64,000 bases of DNA from RGIG990 sp045589455. GTDB taxonomy: Bacteria > Verrucomicrobiota > Kiritimatiellia > RFP12 > UBA3636. The stretch lies in NCBI GenBank assembly GCA_045589455.1, contig JAZNPC010000066.1:124001-188000 (forward strand), read 5' to 3'. Below, in pieces: positions 1 through 8,270 of the stretch. A program made the translations under genes and the position numbers. Positions within the stretch are counted from its first letter, which is position 1, and each line of letters opens with the position of its first letter. Below the pieces are notes generated by a model. The model did not search any database and was not told the DNA's origin. It worked only from the letters and a program-made list of their open reading frames with translations.

Positions 1-2
1 TT

Positions 3-653
3 TATCCAGATAAAATAGGCTTTGATTTAGGATACAATTCTTCGTATATGTACACACCAAACGGCACAACTGCGTCAATATATCGAAAGAGACATCTTGT
101 TCCATTCGGTGAATATTTACCATTGGATGAAAAGATACCATATATTAGAAATTTTGCCCCATTTGGGTATAGCGTACGCTCAGGAAAAGGAGCACAGCTG
201 TTCAACATAAATGGTGTTGAAACAGGAATGTTAATCTGTTTTGAGGATACTTTTTCTTGGACAGCACGAGAATCTGTCAATTCTGGAGCAAGGCTTTTAA
301 TATCGCATAGTAACGATATGTGGTTTGATTCTGATGTAGAAAAGCTACAGCATCATGCAAACGCGGTTTTTCGTGCGATTGAAACTCGGACACCATTGGT
401 ACGTGTTTCTAATGATGGTTATATGGGTATTGTTTTACCGACAGGAAAAACAGAACCTCTTTTGAATCCAGATGAAACAATTATGATAAGTGAGGTAATC
501 CCTAGATTGAGATCTATGCCTCCAACACTTTATATGATTGTGGGTGATTGGATTCTTGCTATCCCATCATTTATTTTTGTTGTTTTGTTTGTTTGTTTTA
601 TGTATTACGAGCATCGAAAAGCAAAAAAACAAAAGCGTATTGCTAAGGAATAA
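3..653 (+). CDS. lnt: Apolipoprotein N-acyltransferase, C-terminal part (cut by window edge)
   Basis: This is the C-terminal part of Lnt, the inner-membrane enzyme that adds the third acyl chain to bacterial lipoproteins. The reading frame is open to the left edge, so the true start lies outside the window; the first internal ATG (48) is not a start. The nitrilase-like domain is visible: YRKRHLVPFGEY carries the catalytic Lys and the conserved PFGE, LICFED carries the nucleophilic Cys, and the typical QHHANAVFRAIET and VRVSNDGY segments follow. One hydrophobic helix (about 25 residues) near the end and a basic tail match the usual last membrane segment. The gene ends 17 bp before the next one on the same strand. 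The family call is secure; the N-terminal membrane helices and the catalytic Glu are not visible here. Confidence 0.93.
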   Translation, partial: YPDKIGFDLGYNSSYMYTPNGTTASIYRKRHLVPFGEYLPLDEKIPYIRNFAPFGYSVRSGKGAQLFNINGVETGMLICFEDTFSWTARESVNSGARLLISHSNDMWFDSDVEKLQHHANAVFRAIETRTPLVRVSNDGYMGIVLPTGKTEPLLNPDETIMISEVIPRLRSMPPTLYMIVGDWILAIPSFIFVVLFVCFMYYEHRKAKKQKRIAKE

Positions 654-670
654 ATTGTAGGTGATAGTGA

Positions 671-1894
671 ATGATTAAGAAAATTCAGGCATTGTTAAGC
701 TATCTTATGCATGGAATTTGGCAGGAAGATATTGAATCGTTAAGTAAAAAACGATTTAGGGGCGTTCGTGCTTTGAGAATATTAATGCTAATAGGAAATG
801 GTTTTTCAAAGGATCAATGTTCTCTCCATGCATCATCATTAACTCTTATATCTTTATTGTCTTTTGTTCCTGTTATAACAATATGCTTCTGCATTGCAAA
901 TATGATGGGCGCGACCGAATTGTTACATAAAGAAACCAAGACATTGGTCCAAAGAATTGTTTATGTGCCAATGCCATTAGAGGATAAGATTGTTTCGTTA
1001 GCAGGGAATACCAATAATTCGAATTCCACTAATGGTATTCCTGTTGCTTTTGTTGATGATATTGCTGTTACAGCAAGCAATGGAGAGCTTGTTCAAGAAG
1101 CTAATAACCAACTAGATGCAGGTTTGGATGAAGAGGAAGCTTTCAATGCGAACGACAATACCCCGCTGATGGAGGATACATCTGCGGGCACACAAAAAGA
1201 GGTTTTTCAAGAATTGTGTTCTCAGGGTGTTGTTACAATAGAAACAATAGAGAATTTAATTGATATATTTTTCCAAAAGGTAAATGGAATAAACTTTAAT
1301 GCACTTGGTATTGTAGGTTTGGTATTTTTTGCCTGGGCGGTGTTTGGCTTGTTAGAAAACATTGAATTAGCATTTAATAGAGTTTGGAAACAGAAGCAAC
1401 AGAGGCCATTTTTAAAAAAAATACGTGTTTATTCATCAATCCTATTAGTTGTACCACTATTGTGCTTGCTAGCCCTTTTAATTCCATTGGTAAATTTATT
1501 GTTGAGTCATATAAGCCGAATAGACGGTGGAATTTTAGAAACTGTATTAAATAATTCATTTACAAGATTTATAATAATAGCAGCATTACTCTTCAGTGCT
1601 TTTGCTATTGTTCATAAAGCCGTTCCTAATACTAAGGTTAATTTTAAACCAGCATTCTGTGGTGGCATTTTCACAACGTTAGCATCTGTTTTTTGGTTTA
1701 AGCTTTGTTTAACACTGCAAATAGGCGTTTCTAAATATAGCGCCACATTCGGAAGCTTTGCTATTGTTCCAATAATTTTGTTTTGGGTATATGTGAGCTG
1801 GCAGATTGTTTTGTTAGGGGCAGAGGTGACTTATGCATTTCAGAATTGGAAAGACTATAAGCCTAAAGATGCAAATGCTTCCACAAAAGATTAA
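671..1894 (+). CDS. YihY/BrkB-family integral membrane protein
   Basis: A 407-residue inner-membrane protein of the YihY/BrkB family (once mislabelled ribonuclease BN; molecular function still unclear). The family opening is present near residues 50-75, where a helix follows HASSLTLISLLSFVP. Further hydrophobic helices lie at about 213-232, 251-278, 298-315, 325-350 and 365-390, and the late ATFGSFAIVPIILFWVY segment is typical. Between the first and second helices lies an acidic, Asn-rich stretch (about 105-190) that is longer than usual and presumably faces the periplasm. The gene sits directly downstream of lnt, which suggests an envelope-related unit. The family call is firm; no biochemical role can be assigned. 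Confidence 0.88.
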   Translation: MIKKIQALLSYLMHGIWQEDIESLSKKRFRGVRALRILMLIGNGFSKDQCSLHASSLTLISLLSFVPVITICFCIANMMGATELLHKETKTLVQRIVYVPMPLEDKIVSLAGNTNNSNSTNGIPVAFVDDIAVTASNGELVQEANNQLDAGLDEEEAFNANDNTPLMEDTSAGTQKEVFQELCSQGVVTIETIENLIDIFFQKVNGINFNALGIVGLVFFAWAVFGLLENIELAFNRVWKQKQQRPFLKKIRVYSSILLVVPLLCLLALLIPLVNLLLSHISRIDGGILETVLNNSFTRFIIIAALLFSAFAIVHKAVPNTKVNFKPAFCGGIFTTLASVFWFKLCLTLQIGVSKYSATFGSFAIVPIILFWVYVSWQIVLLGAEVTYAFQNWKDYKPKDANASTKD

Positions 1895-1929
1895 TAATTT
1901 TATGAGAGTGTAAATTAGACGAGGGGGTT

Positions 1930-2454
1930 ATGAGCTTTAATAGAATGTCATCTAAAGATTTGTTTGCTGGGATATCAAACCTAGCCGTTAAGCTTTTTAC
2001 AATTTTAGTTCTTTTGTCAATTATACCATTAACTATTTTTGTTGAAGGCTGTAGAACGTTATCTATACGACCTAATCCTGAAATACCTTCTCAATTGGTT
2101 ATAATGGAAGTAACCGGTTATGATAGTGGTCCACGCTCTTGTGGCTGGGAATATAATTGGCAGGGCCGTCCAGTGTATAACTATGGTCCGAACAAGGGAA
2201 AGCCAAAGGCTGTTGGAATTACAGCTAGTGGTTCTCGTGCAAAATATGGTACAATAGCAGCAGATACAAAATATTATCCATTTGGTACAATAATGTATGT
2301 TCCTGGCTATGGATATGGTGTTGTTGAGGATCGAGGTGGAGATATTAAAGGAAGAAATCGAATAGATTTATGGTTTCCTACGGAATCTCAAGCCTTTGAG
2401 TGGGGACGACAGAAAAATGTTAGAGTTCAGGTTTGGTTACCTGAAAATAAATAA
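1930..2454 (+). CDS. 3D-domain (MltA C-terminal-like) exported protein
   Basis: A 174-residue protein whose C-terminal 110 residues match the 3D domain, a small double-psi barrel named for three conserved Asp residues and found in MltA-type lytic transglycosylases and YuiC/Rpf-like wall enzymes. The motifs seen are TASGSRAKYGTIAAD, YPFGTIMYVPGYG, VVEDRGGDIKGRNRIDLW and an Asp in each expected place. Residues 15-40 form a membrane or signal segment followed by FVEGC, a weak lipobox. The start is supported by an AGGGGG ribosome site 5-10 bp upstream. The likely role is peptidoglycan cleavage or remodelling outside the inner membrane. No wall-binding domain accompanies the catalytic fold, so the substrate is inferred. 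Confidence 0.82.
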   Translation: MSFNRMSSKDLFAGISNLAVKLFTILVLLSIIPLTIFVEGCRTLSIRPNPEIPSQLVIMEVTGYDSGPRSCGWEYNWQGRPVYNYGPNKGKPKAVGITASGSRAKYGTIAADTKYYPFGTIMYVPGYGYGVVEDRGGDIKGRNRIDLWFPTESQAFEWGRQKNVRVQVWLPENK

Positions 2455-2488
2455 TTTTAGAAATTTAATTGGTATGAAAGTATAAGGC

Positions 2489-3331
2489 ATGGACAATCAA
2501 ATTATACAAGTAAACAATCTAGAAAAGGTTTTTAAGGATTTTTGGATGCGTCCCAAAACTCGCGCAGTTGATGATGTCAGTTTTTCAGTAAGACGCGGTG
2601 AGGTGTTTGGATTGCTTGGCCCAAATGGTTCTGGAAAAAGCACAACAATAAAGCTTTTGCTTGGTTTATTAAAGCCAACAAAGGGCACCATATCTGTATT
2701 GGGAAAGAATCCAACTCACATTGCCACCAAGAAAAAAATTGGGTATCTTCCAGAGCTTTCTTACTTATACAAGTACTTAACTCCACGAGAAACCCTTCGC
2801 TATTATGCGGGATTATTTGGTATGCGCGGTAAAGCGGTAAAAGAGCGCATAGATCAGCTTATAGAAAAAGTGGGTCTTTCACATGCTGCAGATAGAGCCG
2901 TTGGTGAGTTTTCTAAGGGTATGGCACGCCGAGTGGGTCTCGCTCAGGCTTTGCTGAATGATCCTGAAATAATAATTCTTGATGAACCAACATCTGGTTT
3001 AGATCCGGTGGGTCGCTATGAGGTTAAGCAATTAGTTAAGCAGTTGTCCAAAGAGGGTAAAACTGTGCTGCTATCATCTCATTTGCTTTCAGAAATTGAA
3101 GATGTTTGCTCTAGTGTTATTATTTTGTCTAATGGCAAGGTTATTGCTCAAGGAGATCTTTATGAAATTCTTGCTGAACAAAATAGAGTTCAATTAGAAA
3201 TTGAAGGAATGAGTTTGGATGCTTTACCAGAAATAGTAAATCGGATTACTGAGGCAGGTGGAAAATATAAGGTCGGTCATCCACGTATTCCTTTAGAGGA
3301 ATACTTTCTTAAAACGCTTAAAAAAAAGTAA
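2489..3331 (+). CDS. ABC transporter ATP-binding protein
   Basis: A 280-residue ABC ATPase with all nucleotide-binding motifs: Walker A GPNGSGKST at residues 44-52, the signature FSKGMARRVGLAQAL (a variant of LSGGQ), Walker B IIILDEPTSGLDP and the switch His in LLSSHLL. The architecture is that of ABC-2 exporters such as the Nos/Gld/Nat type, in which one ATPase partners one membrane protein. The next gene, 19 bp downstream, encodes a six-helix permease, so the two very probably form the transporter. The cargo is unknown. The last 60 residues, after the ATPase core, resemble the short regulatory extension of these exporters. Confidence 0.93.
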   Translation: MDNQIIQVNNLEKVFKDFWMRPKTRAVDDVSFSVRRGEVFGLLGPNGSGKSTTIKLLLGLLKPTKGTISVLGKNPTHIATKKKIGYLPELSYLYKYLTPRETLRYYAGLFGMRGKAVKERIDQLIEKVGLSHAADRAVGEFSKGMARRVGLAQALLNDPEIIILDEPTSGLDPVGRYEVKQLVKQLSKEGKTVLLSSHLLSEIEDVCSSVIILSNGKVIAQGDLYEILAEQNRVQLEIEGMSLDALPEIVNRITEAGGKYKVGHPRIPLEEYFLKTLKKK

Positions 3332-3350
3332 ATAATTAAAGAGCATTTAA

Positions 3351-4718
3351 ATGAAAACATCAATTTTTGCAATAACAAAATTGGCAATCAAGCAATGCTT
3401 TAAGACTTGCTTTGTATGGATATTGCTTGCTTTTTCCATTTTGTGTATAGCTGGCGCTATGGGCAAGGGCTCAAATCCTGATATGGTACGCCAAATAGCG
3501 TTTTGTTGGCTTCCTACAGGAATACTCACGATATTTGTAGTAGGTGTCCTTTGGATGGGTTGTAGTTCAATTGCCAATGATATAGAAGAAAATAGATTTA
3601 TTGGAACTGCAGTTGCACCAGTAAGGAAGGGTGTTGTATGGCTTGGTCGCTGGTTAGGATTAATGCTTTCAACAGCCCTTATTTTGGGCGTTGTTTTTGT
3701 GCTTATTGGTATAAATGGATTGTATTCTTGTGGTTTAGAACGACCTCGAGAACAACTAGTATTACTGCCAGAAGCTAAGGAACAAACTATTCACGAGATT
3801 CATCAGCATTTACTTGCTGAAGAGTCAAAAGCCGCTGGTGGAGAATTCGTCCAAACACCAGAGCAAAGTGAAAGAACAATTAATGAATTGCGTAAAAGAT
3901 TGGAAAGCCAATATTTCCCATTGCCAGTAGCTTCCTCTCGAGTATGGGATTATTCTTTGAATGGGTTTGATTTTGATGAAGGAGAAACAATTTTTCTCGA
4001 GATATCATTTCTCACGAGCTACGGAACTACTGGTGGAGCTAATGGGTTAGTAAAAGTCTACGGAATACCTAAAGAAAAAAACGCTTCGGTTGTGCATTTA
4101 TATGATTATCCAACAACAAATGATGTCCATGGAAAAACATTTTTCAATATTCCTACAGAGCATATGGGTGATATGTCTGCGCTACGTATAGTTTTTGAGA
4201 ATGCTTCAGCGGAGGCGGGTGGAGCTACTGTTTTTATTAACTATGGAGAATCTCTTTTGGCTTTTGCACCAAAAGGAACCTTTGGAATTAATTTACTTTA
4301 TGCATATTTAATGAGCTTAGGTCTTCTTTCAATAGTAGCAGGAATAGGTGTTACATCAGGTATGCAATTTTCATTTCCGGTTGCGATTTTTAGTGCATTT
4401 GTTTTGATGCTTATGGTTGTCATAGCTAGTGGTGATACAATAGCAAGCTATAGTTATTATTCTGGTCATTCTCATGGGGAAAAACAAGAGCCAAGTGTTG
4501 TTACAGAGATTATAGCAGCAAATGCGAAGATAATATCAAAGGGTGTGCATTATACAACAGAATCATATCTAGAAGAGGAGCCTTTTGCAAAATGGGGTAG
4601 AAACCTTTTGATTCACGATAAGAATGTTTTTGAATGGGTTTTTGTGTCATTTGTAATATTGCCATTTATTTTTTGCTTGGTGGGAAGCTCGACATTGTCG
4701 CATAAAGAATTTAAATAA
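3351..4718 (+). CDS. ABC-2 type transporter permease with large extracytoplasmic insert
   Basis: A 455-residue membrane protein that follows the ABC ATPase and is presumably its partner. Hydrophobic helices are seen at about 15-38, 55-75 and 95-120, then three more at about 320-345, 350-370 and 425-450. Between helices 3 and 4 lies a soluble stretch of nearly 200 residues (about 125-310) containing a beta-rich part (FDFDEGETIFLEISFL, LRIVFENASAEAGG) that should face the periplasm. ABC-2 permeases usually have only short loops in the middle, so this insert may bind a substrate or an envelope partner. No sequence motif identifies the cargo. A Gly/His/Ser-rich piece around SYYSGHSHGEK follows helix 5. 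Confidence 0.78.
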   Translation: MKTSIFAITKLAIKQCFKTCFVWILLAFSILCIAGAMGKGSNPDMVRQIAFCWLPTGILTIFVVGVLWMGCSSIANDIEENRFIGTAVAPVRKGVVWLGRWLGLMLSTALILGVVFVLIGINGLYSCGLERPREQLVLLPEAKEQTIHEIHQHLLAEESKAAGGEFVQTPEQSERTINELRKRLESQYFPLPVASSRVWDYSLNGFDFDEGETIFLEISFLTSYGTTGGANGLVKVYGIPKEKNASVVHLYDYPTTNDVHGKTFFNIPTEHMGDMSALRIVFENASAEAGGATVFINYGESLLAFAPKGTFGINLLYAYLMSLGLLSIVAGIGVTSGMQFSFPVAIFSAFVLMLMVVIASGDTIASYSYYSGHSHGEKQEPSVVTEIIAANAKIISKGVHYTTESYLEEEPFAKWGRNLLIHDKNVFEWVFVSFVILPFIFCLVGSSTLSHKEFK

Positions 4719-4730
4719 TAAGGTTAAAAA

Positions 4731-5162
4731 ATGAAGCTATTGATTAAAAAGCTTAGTGAAGAAGCAACCTTGCCACAATATGCACATCCAGAGGATGCTG
4801 GTATGGATTTGTATTCAATTGAGGCGCAAACTATTCAGCCAGGAGAGACGGCTCTCGTTCGCACAGGCATTGCAATTGCGTTACCTCCTAATACTGAGGC
4901 ACAGGTGCGACCTAGGAGCGGACTTGCAGCAAAAAATAGCATAACAGTATTAAATACACCAGGAACAGTAGATGAAGGCTATCGAGGGGAAATTAAGGTT
5001 ATAATGATTAACCTTGGTAAGGCACCCTTCGTAATAGAGCCCAAAATGCGAATAGCGCAGATGGTAATTTGTCCAGTTCTTCATCCTGAGATTATCTCGG
5101 TAGATGAATTAGATGAAACAGCTCGTGGTGTAGGTGGTTTTGGTTCTACAGGAGTTATTTAG
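4731..5162 (+). CDS. dut: dUTP diphosphatase
   Basis: A 143-residue trimeric dUTPase that hydrolyses dUTP to dUMP and pyrophosphate, keeping uracil out of DNA and supplying dTMP synthesis. All five family motifs are visible in order: AGMDLYS (I), RPRSGLA (II), GTVDEGYRGEIKV with the catalytic Asp and Tyr (III), RIAQMV (IV) and the Gly-rich C-terminal arm RGVGGFGSTG (V). The length is typical (about 140-150). An AAGG ribosome site precedes the ATG. The gene follows the ABC permease by 12 bp and may be co-transcribed with it, though the functions are unrelated. Confidence 0.97.
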   Translation: MKLLIKKLSEEATLPQYAHPEDAGMDLYSIEAQTIQPGETALVRTGIAIALPPNTEAQVRPRSGLAAKNSITVLNTPGTVDEGYRGEIKVIMINLGKAPFVIEPKMRIAQMVICPVLHPEIISVDELDETARGVGGFGSTGVI

Positions 5163-5262
5163 TAATCTTGCTAAATTTTTTCAAATAAAATGTAAGAAAA
5201 TTGATTTTAGTTCCGTATTAAATTACGGAGATATTGTTTTCAGTCGTTTATTAGGGGAAAAA

Positions 5263-5874
5263 ATGCAATTAGAATGTCCATATTGTGATACCTTGCTAGA
5301 AGTAGAAGAAGAGATGGCAGGCATGAATGTTGAATGCCCAATTTGTAGTAAAATATTTCTTGTGCCAGCAGAGGCTAGAGTTGTGCCTGCACAGGAAAAC
5401 GTTGTACCATCAGTCACACCACAAAACAATAATCAAGAAGATTTGACATCAAAATCTCGTGCGACAAGGACTGATTATTGGTGTATAACAATAGTTCTTT
5501 TAGTTTGGAGTTATTTTTTTAACCCATTAGATTATGATTCTATATTACCATTATTATTATTTGCTGGATGTAAAGGTTATTGGTATACAGTATTCTATGG
5601 AAGATTAAAAGATATCAATATTTCTGAAGAAGGATTTGATCTGTTTTGGGATAAACTATTTTTTATTAGTATATTAGGCGAAATTTTTACGTATGTTTAT
5701 ATTCTTACAGGTGAATACATTGATCCAGCGAAATTTAAAGGAAAGGCACTGCTATTAATTTGCATAGCATATTATGCCCCTTGGGTTTGCATGGCATTGT
5801 CGTTTATAGTTGGCTTTATTGATGGAACTGTAGGGAGAAATAGATATGGCGCAGATCCAAGAAAAAGAAAATAG
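5263..5874 (+). CDS. Zinc-ribbon plus DUF805-like membrane protein
   Basis: A 203-residue protein. The start at 5263 is preferred because AGGGG lies 5-10 bp upstream and the protein then opens directly with its zinc ribbon; the longer frame from 5134 would overlap dut. Residues 1-35 hold CPYC and CPIC pairs 20 residues apart, a predicted zinc ribbon of the type that opens many PVC and deltaproteobacterial membrane proteins. A polar linker follows, then RATRTDYW and three or four hydrophobic helices with a GYWYTVFYGRLKD segment, which resembles DUF805 (small membrane proteins of unknown role). It may be a sensor or scaffold, but nothing in the sequence shows its partner. A strong terminator follows at 5911. 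Confidence 0.7.
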   Translation: MQLECPYCDTLLEVEEEMAGMNVECPICSKIFLVPAEARVVPAQENVVPSVTPQNNNQEDLTSKSRATRTDYWCITIVLLVWSYFFNPLDYDSILPLLLFAGCKGYWYTVFYGRLKDINISEEGFDLFWDKLFFISILGEIFTYVYILTGEYIDPAKFKGKALLLICIAYYAPWVCMALSFIVGFIDGTVGRNRYGADPRKRK

Positions 5875-5910
5875 TTATTGATATCCTACAAAATAATATA
5901 TAGATACTTC

Positions 5911-5951
5911 AATTACCTAGAAAGCATTCTGCTTCTAGGTAATTTTTTTAT
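5911..5951 (+). terminator. Rho-independent terminator
   Basis: A perfect 12-bp inverted repeat (5911-5922 with 5933-5944, AATTACCTAGAA/TTCTAGGTAATT) with a 10-nt loop is followed by a run of T. It closes the 1-5.9 kb plus-strand block. Confidence 0.9.
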
Positions 5952-6383
5952 AAATAGGTTTAATCCTTATTTCGGTATAAAATAGCTGAAATAAGTTTTT
6001 TTTCAAAATTTGTATAAAAACAACTTTTTGTTCCGTATTAATTTAGTAGGTCGTATTGACTATTTAAAAAAAAATTTAATCTAAATGATAAAATTCTAGA
6101 ATTTGGAGATGTTATGGGAAGAATGAGTGGAATTAAGAGCTCTGATTAGAGAAATAATAGATTTTTTTATGTAATATAATGTATTCTATTCTTCGTTGTT
6201 CGTTAAATAGAAAATATTGATGTCTAATAAAGCATCAATTTTACATTTAGTCAATAATTTGACATTGAATGCGAAAATGGTTTTGGATATAATTTTTCTA
6301 AAATAATATATAAAGATATTAGTGTAAAATTTTTCATACCATTGCTAAAAATAATTTTATAACAACTTAATAATTAAAGATTC
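5952..6383. other. AT-rich intergenic region upstream of the sigma factor
   Basis: About 430 bp, very AT-rich. An 11-codon frame at 6114-6149 (ATG to TAG) has GGAG 7 bp ahead of it, so a tiny peptide is conceivable but unproven. GTTCCGTATTAA at 6031-6042 also occurs at 5211-5222, ahead of the zinc-ribbon gene. I see no other structure. Confidence 0.5.
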
Positions 6384-7004
6384 ATGCGTTACTATACATA
6401 CAAGAGCGATATAACTAGATCAAGCGTAATGGATGGCGTAAAAGAGGGCACTGAAGCTGCGTGGAGTAGATTTTTTGATTTATATGCTGGCTTTATCTTT
6501 GGAATTGCTCGCTCAAAAGGCTTACTAGAGCAAGAGGCCAATGATGTTGTTCAAAATGTAATGGTAGATGTTATTCATCATTTTGAAAATGGCTTTGTAT
6601 ATGATCGAAAAAAAGGAAATTTTAGAGCGTGGTTGGGAAATCTCGTTGGTTGGCGTGTAAATGATATTTTGCGCCAGCGTAGTCATATTAGCAATGGTCA
6701 AAGAGTGTCCTTTACTCCAATAGATGAGGTGGATATTTCCCATAATCCAGAATTGGATTCTATCATCGATGAGGAATGGCGTGCTGTTACAATAGGGAGA
6801 GCATTAAAGATATTACGAGAAGAGGTTTCACCGGAGCATTTTCAAATTTTTCACGCTCTTGAAATTGAAGAATGGCCAACAGATAAGGTCTGCCAAACCT
6901 TTGGAGCTACGAAAAGTAATGTTTATCAGATTCGTAGGCGATTAAGAGAAAAATTTGAAGCAATTTTAAAACGAGAAATAGATAATGACGGATTGCAATC
7001 TTAG
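6384..7004 (+). CDS. ECF-type sigma-70 family RNA polymerase sigma factor
   Basis: A 206-residue sigma factor of the extracytoplasmic-function type with region 2 (LLEQEANDVVQNVMVDVI, then FRAWLGNLVGWRVNDILRQR) and region 4 (TDKVCQTFGATKSNVYQIRR, a helix-turn-helix). No region 1 or 3 is present. It should redirect RNA polymerase to a small set of promoters. Its stop codon lies 20 bp inside the next gene, a Ser/Thr kinase, so the two are translated together; PVC bacteria commonly encode such ECF-kinase pairs, where the kinase may replace the anti-sigma factor. The ribosome site before 6384 is weak; an internal ATG at 6429 is a possible alternative start. Confidence 0.9.
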   Translation: MRYYTYKSDITRSSVMDGVKEGTEAAWSRFFDLYAGFIFGIARSKGLLEQEANDVVQNVMVDVIHHFENGFVYDRKKGNFRAWLGNLVGWRVNDILRQRSHISNGQRVSFTPIDEVDISHNPELDSIIDEEWRAVTIGRALKILREEVSPEHFQIFHALEIEEWPTDKVCQTFGATKSNVYQIRRRLREKFEAILKREIDNDGLQS

Positions 7005-8142
7005 CAAATATAGTTTCCTTAAGGAGATTGGGTCTGGTGCATATGGTAGTGTTTGGCTTGCAAAATCATCAGATGATACTTTTTGCGCAGTAAAAATAGT
7101 TAACAAAACATCTATTGGTGATGCTGCATATGCAAGAGAAATGCGCGGAGTTTCAACATATGGTAGGCTTCCTTGGCATAAGGGTCTTATACCAGTATAT
7201 GATTTTTGGGAGAATAAAGAAAAAACCAAATTCTATAGCGTCATGGCTTTAGCTGATGATGAAAAGACAGGGCGCGAAATTAATCCCGAAACATATCGTC
7301 CAAAGACACTTTCTTCAATAATCTCTAGCCGTGTAGCATTGCCAATGGATGAATGTATTTCAATGGCACGTCTATTGCTGAATGGCCTAGAATATCTTCA
7401 AAATAACCATCTAATACATAGAGATATTAAGCCAAGTAATGTCCTCATTATAAATGAAGAACCAGTTCTAACAGATTTTGGCTTAGCTATCGATTATAGA
7501 GAAGCAAATTCGATCGTTGGAACACCGGGATATGTACCACCAGAAAACCATGGAAGCGTACAAGGAGATATTTTTAGTCTTGGTAAGCTTTTTTATTCTA
7601 TAAGCACGGGGCGTTCTGTTGATGAATTTGGCTATGCTCCAAGAGCAGAAGCAGATATTTCTTCTCCATTATTTCCAGCTTGGATGAAGATTATTAATAA
7701 AGCATGTGCACCCCGTTTGGCGGATAGATATTTTTCTTCACGAGCCGTACTTGAAGATATTGAGAATATGCTTAAGAGACCACGTAAAAAGAAGCGATTT
7801 GTTGTTCTCTATATATGCTTTTTCATTGCCTTAATGGCTGCCTTATTCTTTTTTCTCAACAACTTGTTTTTTAATAACATAGATCAAGCACAACCCTCTA
7901 ATATAAATAAGGCAGAAATAGGGGAAGGTCAAAATAACGTAGGAGTGCCTGAAAACGTTACTGATGATGAAGCCCATGCTCAACAGGTAGAGCAAGCTAA
8001 AGAGACTCTGCGACATTCGGTTGATAATCTTTCTCAAGCAATAGAAGAGCAGGTTTTAAGAAATGAAGCAGTTCGAGAAAAAATAGAAGAAAAAACCGAA
8101 CAAGCGATAGAAGACTTTCATGAATCAGTAGGCATAGAATAA
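6985..8142 (+). CDS. Membrane-anchored Ser/Thr protein kinase paired with the ECF sigma factor
   Basis: A 385-residue Hanks-type kinase. Visible residues: Gly-rich loop GSGAYGSV (16-23), ATP-binding Lys37 in CAVKIV, catalytic Asp147 in HRDIKPSN, metal-binding Asp164 in DFG, and an activation segment ending GTPGYVPPEN (PPE instead of APE). All catalytic residues are present, so it should be active. A basic stretch (RPRKKKR) precedes a single membrane helix at about 272-295; the remaining 90 residues are charged, rich in Glu and Gln, probably a coiled coil, and should lie outside the membrane. No PASTA or other known sensor domain is seen. The 20-bp overlap with the sigma gene suggests coupling, with the sigma factor as the likely target. 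Confidence 0.92.
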   Translation: MTDCNLSKYSFLKEIGSGAYGSVWLAKSSDDTFCAVKIVNKTSIGDAAYAREMRGVSTYGRLPWHKGLIPVYDFWENKEKTKFYSVMALADDEKTGREINPETYRPKTLSSIISSRVALPMDECISMARLLLNGLEYLQNNHLIHRDIKPSNVLIINEEPVLTDFGLAIDYREANSIVGTPGYVPPENHGSVQGDIFSLGKLFYSISTGRSVDEFGYAPRAEADISSPLFPAWMKIINKACAPRLADRYFSSRAVLEDIENMLKRPRKKKRFVVLYICFFIALMAALFFFLNNLFFNNIDQAQPSNINKAEIGEGQNNVGVPENVTDDEAHAQQVEQAKETLRHSVDNLSQAIEEQVLRNEAVREKIEEKTEQAIEDFHESVGIE

Positions 8143-8270
8143 TCCTAATTTAGACAGTTACATGCAAATTTAGGATAGGCAATGGGAAATAGAAAACAAC
8201 GTATAGTTTAGGCTTATGAGTTTTGCTTGTACTCAATAGCGGCATAAAATTTAGCTGTCGTTTTACCCAA

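Noticed and set aside
5134..5262. Long start of the zinc-ribbon protein within dut
   Set aside because: The upstream part shows no conservation-like features, overlaps dut, and the ATG at 5263 has AGGGG in place.
8143..8270. TCCTAATTT/AAATTTAGGA inverted repeat between the convergent kinase and priA genes as a terminator
   Set aside because: The arms are imperfect, no T run follows, and the loop is long; not reported as a feature.
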